Source: Pseudopithomyces maydicus
Taxonomy: Eukaryota; Ascomycota; Dothideomycetes; Pleosporales; Didymosphaeriaceae
NCBI GenBank assembly: GCA_026873275.1
Contig: JANTUC010000011.1
Location: 1,426,001-1,490,000, forward strand
Direction: 5' to 3'
Length of the DNA: 64,000 nucleotides
Made by a program: the position numbers and the translations under genes. This document shows positions 36,202-46,725 of this stretch, in pieces. Numbering within the stretch: the stretch's first letter is position 1; each line of letters starts with the position of its first letter. The notes below the pieces were generated by a model. It made no database searches, was not told the DNA's origin, and saw only the letters and a list, made by a program, of their open reading frames with translations.

Positions 36202-37068
36202 CTACTCGCGATAGCTCTTGTACACTTTGTAATGCTCAGCCGTATGAAGTCGTAAGAGTGCAGGCTCCTTGACTGCATAATTCCGTGCTAACGTCCGTCG
36301 ATGTACTGGTGACTCGTCCAGCAGCCCAATCTTAATACTTCTGTTGGGGGGCATAACTTTATCTTCCCAATACTCATACATATATTTATCCACGTACTCG
36401 CGATCTTCATCTGTAGGAGGCTCAACCAGATCACTCATATTGACGTATCCCATCCATTCATACTGGTGACTCGTCTCTCCCACCGTCCATATAGGACTAT
36501 CCCAATAGCTTTTCAGGATGGTGTCAAATGTCAAATGGAATGTGATTTTGAAGCCAGGTCTCCTGGCGCGCAGTTCGTACAAGACAGGCCCAAAGTCGTG
36601 AGTATCTAATGTTGCGTCTCTAGTTTTCTTCATGTAAATCCTGAGTTCTTGTAGGTGCGGCATTTCGTACAGCTGTTCCCAGCGAAGCCGATCCACGTGC
36701 GTTCGCATTAATTCCTCGTGTGCTTCCAATGTCGTCTGCACTACTGAGGAAGTCTCGTCGCAATGTACGACGAGCGTGCGAATATGAGCTTTGGCTTGAG
36801 CAAATACGCTTGTTGATCCAGCGAAAAAATCATCAGCCAAATTGGTGGTGACAGTATTGATTTTGTAAAGAGCCTCCAGTGATTCAGCAAGCAGAATGGG
36901 ATGTCCTTGCAAAACAGGTGGGATCCATTGCAGTAACGTAGGTTGAGCGAGCTCCACGAGGTATGGGAGCCACAAAGCGTCAGCATAGATATCATCTCGG
37001 AGTTCCCGAGGAAGACTCAAAAGAAGATCTGGACGGATAGATGACTCCAGCTTTAGTTGTTCAGACAT
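36202..37068 (-). CDS. F-box-like hypothetical protein
   Basis: Single-exon 288-residue protein. Near the N-terminus, LLSLPRELRDDIYADALW matches the fungal F-box-like start (LPxELRxxIY), which would bind Skp1 in an SCF ubiquitin ligase. The remainder is the kind of degenerate repeat region (QELRIYMKKTRDATLDTHDF) common in fungal F-box-like proteins of unknown target. The start at 37068 is the first ATG. It is divergent from the uS12m gene. Confidence 0.7.
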   Translation of the reverse strand: MSEQLKLESSIRPDLLLSLPRELRDDIYADALWLPYLVELAQPTLLQWIPPVLQGHPILLAESLEALYKINTVTTNLADDFFAGSTSVFAQAKAHIRTLVVHCDETSSVVQTTLEAHEELMRTHVDRLRWEQLYEMPHLQELRIYMKKTRDATLDTHDFGPVLYELRARRPGFKITFHLTFDTILKSYWDSPIWTVGETSHQYEWMGYVNMSDLVEPPTDEDREYVDKYMYEYWEDKVMPPNRSIKIGLLDESPVHRRTLARNYAVKEPALLRLHTAEHYKVYKSYRE

Positions 37069-37543
37069 GATTATTACCTAGCCATTCCGTTAGCCATCCC
37101 ATGGCCCCGGGGTGCATGTGATCATCTGACTGTACAACTCACCACAAAAATCAACCATCAATTGAGAAGTCACAGTGAGAGTGGGCAAAAAGGTACCACA
37201 GAGCAATACAAATTATCTAGCAGGAAACGATGGGATAAAGACACATTGCTGCCTGGAAACGCGCGTACCTAAAATACCAAGACGCCCGCTGAGGTAAGAC
37301 CGCCATTATGTACCCACTCCTCTACCTCTCCATTCAATCAAAGCCTTCAAGACACGAATTCCGATTCATTAGTGCCAGGGCGTTATCATCTTGCCCGAAA
37401 GACTCCAAACGTATCGGTAGACTAACTGCGGAGCACCCATCCTCACCTCCGCGCCGCACAGACCACCGCCAAGCCCATCCATCCTCCATCGCCGCCTCAA
37501 CTTTTCGACACTCGAACCGCTCTGCCTCAACACCGCCGCCACG
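37069..37543. promoter_or_regulatory. Divergent promoter region, F-box-like gene and uS12m
   Basis: 475 bp between head-to-head starts. No clear motif; the last 100 bases are C-rich with many CCGCC/CCATC words, as is usual before fungal housekeeping genes. Confidence 0.4.
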
Positions 37544-38196
37544 ATGCCGATCCAGCTCCTCCGCCGCCTCGTCCGGCCCGCCGTCATTTTCAAACACGCA
37601 ATTGGCCCCTCGCAGCCTCTCCGCCCGTCCTTCGCCGCCTCCGCGTTCCAGAAAACACCCGCATCGAACCTCCTGCCCGCGTCGCGCGCGCACAAATGCA
37701 CACTCATCCAGGTGCTGCGGAATGGAAGGACGGCACAGAGAGCTAGAAAGTTGCGGTCGCCGCAGTTGGCGGGGCGCCCGGAGTTGAAGGGCGTGTGTCT
37801 GAAGGTCGGCACGACGAAGCCGAAGAAGCCTAATTCGGGAGAGAGGAAGATTGCGAGGGTGAGGTTGAGCAGTGGGAAGGTTATTACGGCGTATATCCCG
37901 GGAGAAGGTGCGTGCTAGTTGCGTGGATGGCGTGGATGGGATTGGGATTGAACCGGGCTGACGGACGACAGGTCACAATGTGCAGCAGCATTCGGTGGTT
38001 ATGGTGCGAGGCGGCAGAGCGCAGGATTGCCCTGGTGTGAAGTACCATTTGGTCAGAGGCGCGTTGGATTTGGTAAGATTGGGTTCCGTTCCTTGGGTGT
38101 GGAAAGTATACTGACGTTGTGCAGGGTGGTGTAGGAAACAGGATCACATCGAGATCGAAGTACGGAACGAAGAAACCCAAGGCAGCAGCAGCTTAA
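37544..38196 (+). CDS. MRPS12: Mitochondrial small ribosomal subunit protein uS12m
   Basis: Decoding-centre protein of the mitoribosome. Exons 37544-37907, 37972-38072 and 38125-38196 give 178 residues. An Arg-rich presequence (MPIQLLRRLVRPAVIFKHA) precedes the mature part. Family motifs: LKGVCLKVGTTKPKKPNSG, RKIARVRLSSGKVITAYIPGEG, HNVQQHSVVMVRGGRAQDCPGVKYH and a C-terminal SRSKYGTKKPK. The PNSGE at 93-98 replaces the commoner PNSAL, a tolerated change. Introns of 64 and 52 nt. Confidence 0.96.
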
Positions 38197-39515
38197 AGCG
38201 GAGGTCGAAAGTGACAGCTGTACAAATATGTAAACACCTGTATCATACCCAGCATCAACGGCGTTCAGTGGCGGCAGATTATTTTAAATATTAGGCCAGG
38301 TTACAATCGCCGCTTCGTGTAATTGCGCAAATGCTACGTCAAATGATGTATAGCCATCATGCGACTGAATTGGATTGGCCCAATAGAGTGTTCCGTGCTA
38401 CGTTGGGGCGACAAGATATCGTGTAGGAATTCGCCAATAGCACAACAACCACATCAGACTCAAGAATGCCTTTACTAGGAACATCTTGCATTGCATACTA
38501 AACTATTCTTTTTTATGGATTTTCTATTTTCTGAACGTCACACCAAACCAATAATCGGTAACCAGTACCAGATAACCAGTCACTAGTACCAAACACTCGC
38601 ATCTGTCCACCATCCCGCAACCAAACAGCGCCTCCAAATGAGGATCGCACCAAAAGGGTATCTTCCATGCAAACAATCCATCTATCCATCCATCCCATAT
38701 CCCCCGACATCCTCCAATAATACCAACGCCAATCCCAATGCCGCTGTCGTAAAAGCGCCTCCAAATGAGGATCGCACCCAAGTCACTCGCTGTCGTAACG
38801 TCATTCCATCGTAAATCCCTGTCTGTCCCTATCGTTATGTGTCCAACACCCTATATCCATACCATCATCTACCCAGCCCTCCCCGTCACGACCCCTGTTG
38901 TCGCTCTCCCCAGCTATTATTCATATCGTCCGTCTCTTATCCCACTTGACACCCTTTTCCCATATACCGCCAACCCTGGCTTCCATCCCACAGGCTAGTG
39001 AAAGCGTACGAGTGTGTGGTCCCAGAGAGAAAGACACCGTTCCATGCTGATGAGTATCCCGAACCGGAAACGTGGCGGGCTGATCTCCGCGCGCGTGGTC
39101 GAATTGACTGTTGTCCGGTTGGGGATAGTCGTCGGTATGGAGTATCTTTCGTAAAAGGGAGGAGCGGAAGCAGTAACCAGTGGGTAGGTCCATGTAGAAG
39201 GAATGATACATGGACCGTACCAAACCAAGAGAGCAAATCAAAAAATCAAAAATGAGACAAGTACCATCCATCCATCAGCCCGATGGCGTTCTTACCTTTC
39301 ACTCCATCCAGTCCAGCGCCGATCGTAGCACGAGAAGCCCGTAACATCTTCCTCGCCATGATCTTCACCCAGCGCCCATCTCACCATCCTCCATCTACCA
39401 CTCGTCTTCCCACCGCCTCGTCTTATCCAGATGCGTACTAGCCACACACCGTGAGGAAACCCTTTCTCAATCCACGTCAACAACCGACCAATTCCATCTC
39501 CTACGTTACCATCTC
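38197..39515. other. Gene-free spacer with a 25-bp duplicated segment
   Basis: 3' ends of converging genes. A 25-bp sequence at 38627-38651 recurs exactly at 38754-38778. The second copy lies between direct repeats of CGCTGTCGTAA (38742-38752 and 38788-38798). No convincing gene. Confidence 0.7.
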
Positions 39516-42500
39516 CTACACCATCCTAAGCACCCCAACCACCAACCCCACCAACCAAACCACCCATCCCGGCATCCCTACCTTCCCACCTCCCCCTTTA
39601 ACCCCATACCCAACCTCCACCTTCCCGCCACCCACCGGCGTAAGCGGCGTGCTGTGCGGCCTCCACGTCGAAGCCGTCTCTGTCGCCTTTGAGGAAGGCA
39701 GGCTAGACGCCCCCGTGGGTGCAGACGAGATGCTCGACCGAGACGAATTGATCCAGCCAAGCCCCGGCATGTATACACTCAGGGGCGTTGCGGACGTTGA
39801 AGTGAAGCCGGATGGGGGGTGCTGGGTAGGTGAGGGGATGGTGGCGGTTGGCTTTGGCTTTGTGCGGGTCGGGGAGGGAGGGGGAGGAGGGGTGCGCCGT
39901 GGAGGCGGGGAGGGGATAGGACGCCCGGTGGGCCGGGGGGACCTGGTGGTCCGGCTGGGCCCATTTGACCTGGTGGCCCGGGTTGGCCTGGCGGTCCAGG
40001 TTGGCCTGGTGGTCCAGGTTCGCCGGGAGGACCCATCGGACCTGGAATGCCCGGTGAACCAGGTGTTCCAGGACGGCCTGGTTGGCCTTCAGGTCCTGGA
40101 TCTCCCGGACGGCCTTCAGGGCCGGGGGGTCCGGGTGGGCCAACTTGGGCAGCTATGTGGGTGGGCGAGGAGGTGTCGAGCTTACCTACGACTTCCACTG
40201 GGGGAGGAGAATTGTTCAGCCATGGCTGTGCTGATTCCTCCGGTGGTACGCCTTCAGAGACATCAGGCGGAAGTGGAGCAGGATCGAAGATCGGAGAGTC
40301 AGGTGCCCAGTCATCTCCCCAGTGCTCTGGCACCTGTTGATCTTGTACAGCGGGGGATTTGAAGGCATTTTCGGATGGTGCTTCGACAGTGGGAGTGGCT
40401 TCGGCAACCACAGGCGAAGATGGTGTCAGTGGAGGAGAAGTCGCGAATACCAGGAACACTGAAGCGTGTTCTGCGCAGTTGACCGTTTCGCCACCCCGTC
40501 TCATGCCATCGACGCAGTCTACGGTTCTGGGCTCCGGGAATTTGTCGCCGAAGGCGTTGACGGGGCCGAAAATGGTGACCGTGGGCAGTTCTGTGGTGGT
40601 CGTGGAAGAGGGGGATATTCAACGGGATCTGGTTCCGTGGTGCTATTTGGAGGCTCTTCGGGCATATGTTCTGTTGGATATGTTTCTGGTGGTATAGGTG
40701 TTTCTTCAGAAACATATTCTGTTGCAGGGGTTTCTGGCGGCACTGCTGTTTCCTCAGGAACATATTCAATCTCTGACAGCGCTGGCGTTTCTTCAGGGAT
40801 ATATTCCATTGTCGATGTCTCCTCTGGCGGCGCTGATGTTTCTTCAGGCTGATGTTCATACTGATCTTCTGGCTGAGAAGAAATAATTGGCGAAGTCTCA
40901 GCTGGGGGATCGGGCTCGTAGAACGTCGATGTTGAAGGCACCGGCTCTGTTGACATTGAATCATCAGGGTATGTTTCGCTTGCCGTTGCGGTGTCCGATG
41001 CTTCTTCCAGCACAGTAGTTTGAGTTTCGACCACTGGAATTGAAGATGGTTTCTCAATCTTGTCTGGTTCCCAAATGCCTTCTGTGTCGTCATCCTGTGT
41101 TTCTATCTCCTGTAATTCCTCTTCCATGTGCGCTAGCTCTTTCAAGCTTATCACTGGTTCCGAATAATCCTCTAGGCCTTCACCTTGTACGGTTGGTTCC
41201 TCTGGATCCTGAGAAGGAATGGACATCTCCTCCTCACGTTGTCCATCCCCCTCATCGCCGTTTTGCGGCAGCTTGGGTACACTGTGGGATGTTATACCAT
41301 GTGAGGAATTATCGTCGTCAGGAGAAGACACTGTTTCTGGCTGCTTTTCCGGAGCATCTGGTACCGTGGAGACATGGGCAGGAGTACCTCCCAGAGGTGC
41401 AGGATATTTTTCCTCAGTCGTAGCCGTAGGTCGCTCTTCCGGAAACATAGATCTGACCTTCGCAGTGACCTGGTCCAAGTACATATTGAAGAATGCCTGT
41501 TCCGCATTCATCTGATCCTTAGCTATCTTTTTCCTGACGTCGCCTATGTGTACCTTGTGAGGTGCATTCTCGTCCCAAGGAGCTGTCAGCAGATACTCGT
41601 CAATGGCCGTGTTTTCCAACTTCTTCTTCTCCAAAGCAAGTATTTTCAGTAGTGCCTTCGGAAGACCTTGATCCATGATGGCCCAGACTCGATCCCAGAA
41701 TGCACTACATAGTTTTTCATTTGCTTGGTGAAGTGGCACAAGCTTTCCAGCCTTGACATCTGCGTGCTTGTCTTTCGGGATGCAAGGGCCTGCACAAAAC
41801 GACGGTATCTTCGACGTAGGACAGATTCTGTCTTCGAGCGTGGCATAAATTCCCTCAGGTGCGGCTTGATCAGAGGTTGGCTTTGAGGTTGACTCGGCAG
41901 TGTCGATGGGGTTTTTCGGTACATTTGTTTCTTGCTCGTTAAGCGACGGAGCCGTAAGCTTAATTTTCATTGATGTCACCTCGCCTGGATCTATAGTTTC
42001 CGTTGTTTGGGATTTGATTTCAACCTCTGACAGCATCGGGTCAGTAGCAGGCTGGATTGATATATCCTGAGAGCCGGGAGCTGATTTCGCATCTACTGCG
42101 GTCTCAGCTTTAGGTTCTGGCACCGCAGTCTCGATGGCCTGTGTCGGTGTTCCCTCTATCACGTACTCAGAGGGGATAGATTTGGCAACCAGACCAGTAT
42201 CTCGGATACCCTTTGCCAAACGACTATGAGAGAGACTACCGGGTAAAAGGACTTCCTTATCAGTGCGTGAAGATTCCATCTCCATTGGCTGCGTTGATGA
42301 AGACTTCGGCTGTGAAGCAGTACCCGAGCCGATTTCCCTTTTGATGGGCGATTCAGTATCTTCTCGCGAAGGAACAGTCCGAGGCATTTCCGGGGGACCT
42401 GGCGTCCATATGGTGCTATCAGGGAAGCCCTCCAAATGTGGGGTGGCTACTGTCGTTCCCGCGGAATTTGAATCATGCGCTCCAAAACTTTGTCCTGCGT

Positions 42501-43624
42501 TTGAATCCCATCCAAACATCTTGGATTTTGAATTTTGGAGAAAAGCATTAAGCTGACTTTCGTGCGCTGATTCTGGCTTCTTGGAAGATTTTTCCCGGTA
42601 AACATCATTAAGTACCTCTTTGAGCCGGTTTGTTACTTTGGTATCCAGGAATTTTTCATCCAACTCTGTTTCTGTCATCCCTCCGGGATAACCCTGAGAA
42701 GAGGAAGGAAAGCCGTACAAAACATCGTCTGGTGGCCAGATACTAGTATCTGGGGCTGAGTTTGGCTTCGATACAATTTGGGGTGGGCTGGCTGGAGCGC
42801 CTGATGGCTCTGGTAATGCCTGCTGCGGCTCCTTTTCACGTATCCCAGGATAGTTCTTGAAGAGCAAAGCAGGAGGATTGCCGTTCCAATCACTGACCTT
42901 TTCCTGGATGACATCGGCAATGAAATCGTACCGAGGGCCTTCAAGGAAGTTCTCAGGCGTTATGAAGGCAACGTCAGGAACCTTGTCGTTTCGTCGCACG
43001 AACGAAATTCGACCAGAAGATGCCGTTGGCTCATCGATCCGGTCTTTGAAGTAACAAGTACCACGCAAAGCATATCCCAGTTCAGGACGAGGATAAAATA
43101 CAGTGGCGTGGCAATTGATCATCTGGTGACAGACGACGGCGCAGTGATTCGGACCAAGGTCAGTCTCCACGGGTGCGGTGTCGATATCACCACCGTAGAA
43201 GTCAATGTTGCAAGCAACGCGGAACGGAGCGGTAAATCGCGTCTGCTCCGGGTTGGTGAAGGTGACGTCTTCGAGACCGAATTTGGGACAGACGTTGGTG
43301 ATCTCGCTGTCGAGGGTGCGGATGTTCTTGACTGCATCGGCCGGCACCTCGAGAGGATATCTCGTGAAACCATTCGCTGCTGCAAAACGATGTCAGCCAT
43401 GTATTACGAGAGATTATGTGAAAGATGTGGCTTACGGTTGTACGTAGCTATGTCCAGGAAGTCGTTTGTTTGTCCGTCGTTTCGGGGGAAAGTAGCTTGG
43501 TGTCCTTGACGCCGTGGGAAGCGGCGGTTGTACTGGCAAGAACTCCAAGTCCACAAAGAATTTGTACGTTCATGAAGAACGCAAAAAGCATCTTGAAAAG
43601 TTCGATTATCTTTTTGGGTCGCAT
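39516..43624 (-). CDS. Secreted PAN-domain protein with collagen-like tract, frame broken three times
   Basis: About 1,351 residues if repaired. Exon 1 (43624-43436) encodes a signal peptide (MLFAFFMNVQILCGLGVLAS). Exon 2 (43379-39516) begins with a PAN/Apple-like Cys domain (ACNIDFYGGD; CAVVCHQMINC; GTCYFKDRIDEP), then a long Pro/Glu/Thr/Ser-rich region with repeated EET and PPETPATEY-like units. A Cys-bearing segment (PTVTIFGPVNAFGDKFPEP) follows, then 24 Gly-X-Y triplets (40141-39926), a Pro/Ser/Thr stalk and a hydrophobic end (GWVVWLVGLVVGVL). One base must be added at each of three runs: 43484-43488 (G5), 40610-40614 (G5) and 39935-39940 (G6) or 39912-39915. A cell-surface adhesive role is inferred. 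Confidence 0.7.
39926..40141 (-). repeat. Collagen-like Gly-X-Y tract, 24 triplets
   Basis: Uninterrupted GPP/GPE/GRP/GQP/GEP-type triplets, with many Pro at X and Y, inside the secreted PAN protein. DNA-level 9-nt periodicity (GGNCCNCCN) is clear. Confidence 0.9.
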
Positions 43625-45160
43625 TGTGGGGAATTGGGGATGTGTTTTCTATACTTATATATCGCAATTGACGTCTAGCTGGAGCTGAACACAAACGATC
43701 ACAGGGGGACAGAAGGGTGGAGGAAAGAAGAACAAATTCAGTGTGCGAAGACTATATATTTTGCTGCAGTACCTAATTCTTCTGCCTCACTTCCTCGCAT
43801 AGTTGAGAGCATCCGCGTACATCGCTTCCGTCCTTCGTGTCAAAAAGCGCGTATAGCTGCAGAACAAGCGCCGTTCGACGTCCAACATGCAGGCTACACT
43901 TGGTGTATTCAGCTCGCCTGAACCCATTGATCTGGACAGGGAGATGTTTTACTCGGTTCGAACGAGAGCCGCATGCAAGATCGATAAAGTTTCCAAAGCC
44001 GAATGCAGGGCAATGCTGCACAGGCGGCATAGGCGGTGTGCGGAAGCCCATGTGAACTTAATCATCCAATGACCCAAGACGCATTACCCTCGAGGCAAAA
44101 GCTTATCTCAACTACGTCCACACCGGGACTTCAACGGCATTCGCAAAGGGTCTTAGCATCTTGATTTGGTATGCGCACGCAAGCAACCCCAAGAGACCAA
44201 AACCTCTGTGCCGTGACGCAAAAAATACACTTGACCTTTTCTTACGTCTGAATTTCGAAGATACATGCTCCTTAAACAGACCGCTCGCAGAACCACACTC
44301 AAAGCACACGACTAGAGAAGTTCAGAAAGAGAAAAAGAAATTAACATCCCAGACCCGCGGACCAGGTACCACGCCATGCCACGCATCCCATCCCAACACA
44401 ACACAATCTACAAGGGAAAAACAAAAAATAAAAACCACCACAGTACATTAAATCCAATAGCAAGCACGTAAAACACAAAGCTTGGGGGAAAACCCGCACT
44501 CTGACCGGACGATAGCCATAACAGTCTCACACAAATCTAGAGCATGCAGACGCCCCCAACAGAGCTGCCCGGGCTGAGTGCATATGCAAATGCAGAAGCG
44601 GAAAAAAATTGATGGGTTACTAACAGCGGGCATGTCGGAAATGGCAATCTGTACCCAATAAACGGCTTTGTATACATACTCATCCTGAACTCTCATCACA
44701 TGCTCGATGAATGTTCTTAGGCACCAGCCTTAACCACAAGACCAGCATCCATCTTTCGTTTACTAGTATCGTCGAGGATTAGGCCAGTTATATCAACACC
44801 GGTAATAATCATGGGGCAAAATAAGCCAGTCGCTCTGTTACCGTCGTGAGTACCTAGCCAGATCATTCCGATACTATCCGATGTTAAAGCAGACACAATG
44901 TCGGCAAATCAAACACGGTGGGTTCGTCAGGTCGGCAGGAACGTGCCCACGGGGAAAGTGTTGTAGGACGTAAAAGAAAAATAAATAGATCAGGTATCGT
45001 AAAAAGACTCGGAGGTATCTAAGAAGGAAACGAGCAAATGCATCGTAGCAACAACATGTAGTAGCCCCCCAAAGCCCCCATCCAACAGGAATAACGCCGT
45101 CGTCAAATCATTCGCAAGTGAGTACCCAAGCTAGGCCAAGCCAGCCAAGTAACCACACTT
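43625..45160. other. Gene-free region
   Basis: Promoter of the collagen-like gene and 3' end of NUF2. Open frames are short with no splice support; nothing recognised. Confidence 0.5.
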
Positions 45161-46725
45161 CTAGATGCTCTGCTCCATCTCCGTGATGTACAGCTTGATA
45201 TGCGACTCCATCTTGATGTACTCGTCATGCGCAGCGTGAACCTCCGCCTCGATGCTATCTTTCAACTGCGCCATCTGTACTTTGTTAGTTCTATGCTCAC
45301 ACATGCACTTCGGAATAATTCAGCACATACCTTCTTCTCCGTCTGCTCAATCTTGACCCTCCTCTCCTCCATATCTCGGCCCTTCTCCCCCTCTCCCTCG
45401 TCAACTTCGCATGCGCCTCCCGCAGCTCCTCCATCTTCCGTCCCGCGGCCTCGGCCTCATCATCCGCCTTCTTCTTGATTTTGTCCATGCGCGCATTCAC
45501 ATTGCTCAGCTGCTTCTGCAGCAGTCTCTCCTGGCGCTCGATGTCGCGCACGTTGTTGCTCCGATCCGTCAGCGCATCCTGGTGGCGCGACGCCTTTGCA
45601 AGCTCCTCCTCTTCCTTAGCGAGGTCGGCTTGGACGTCGTTGAGCAGGCGGGTGCAGGCCGCCACGTCGGCGGCGACTACGCCGAAGGACTCGGTTGAGG
45701 TCTGAAGGGCGCGGGCGCGGCGGTCGAGGGACTCGATTTGGGCCTTGTCGGTGGCGAGGCGGTCGTTGAGGTCGCGGAGGGAGTCTTCTAGGGCGGTGGG
45801 ACTCTGCTCGGTGTAGGGCTTGAGCTTCGCGACTTCGGCTTCCATGTTTTGCTTGTCTTCGTGCTTCTTCATCAGGAGCTCTCGGAGTTTGTGTTGCTGT
45901 TCTTTGGCCTTGGTGACTTTCTCCTGGACGCTCTCTTGTTCTTTCTTCAGGTCGCGGAGCCTCTGGTGGAGTTCCTTGTAGCGCTTTTCCTTCTCTTGCA
46001 GGAGCCTTTGTGTTGCTGTGCGGTTGCGCTCCAAATCTGCGAGATGTGTTTCTTTGCCCTCTTTTTCGTCGTAGAGCTGTTCAATACGAAGCTTTGTTCG
46101 TTGCGCCTTGTTAAAATGCTCATCGATGACCTCGGTTTGCGACTCGCGGAATCGGATGAAATTGATCATGTAGGAAAAGATCTTCACTAAGCGCTGGTGG
46201 GTTGGCTTGTATAGATCTGCGAAGGTGAAGTCGTGTACACCACACTGTGTATTGGGTCAGTATCCGTCTCTGGGCACTTCAAAGTAGGGTGGATGGCCAT
46301 ACCTCTCGTAGCAGCTTCTTCAAAGTGACAAAGAAGGCAAGCAGGTCCCGCGTATCACTTGTGAATAGCCTGTCTGCATCGGGGCCGCAAAGATCATCGG
46401 CAGCGGCGCGCATGGCGGGCGCGACAACATCGCGTGTTGTATTCATGACGACCTCAGCCATATGTTCGAAAACCCTCTGGATGACCTCTGGCTTCGGTTT
46501 CTGCAAGTCCACGGAAGTAAAGGTGAGGCCTATGGGAGCGCCGATATCGGTAATACATCCAGCAATCTCAGTGTCGGGCTGCAGCTGTCAATATTGTAGA
46601 AGCCGTACGCACACGCATGTACTGACCAGTGTCATGAATTGGTCCTCGGGCGGTGGTGCAGGCGCGCGCTGGTTGTACTCGGTGGTGCGCCCGCCCGCCA
46701 TGCTCATTCGGCCGCCATAAGACAT
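45161..46725 (-). CDS. NUF2: Kinetochore protein Nuf2, one apparent frameshift
   Basis: Subunit of the Ndc80 complex that links kinetochores to spindle microtubules; essential in fungi. Exons 46725-46627, 46578-46303, 46244-45331 and 45274-45161 give 467 residues if corrected. The CH-like head follows the start (SYGGRMSMAGG, then MTLPDTEIAGCITDIG and DLYKPTHQRLVKIFSYMINF), then a long coiled coil of Glu/Lys/Arg heptads and the C-terminus MAQLKDSIEAEV...YITEMEQSI. Near the end of exon 3 the frame slips: one extra base in the run of five C at 45390-45394 (plus strand) restores RERGEKGRDMEERRVKIEQ up to the GTATGT donor. As written it would lose the final 60 residues. Confidence 0.93.
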
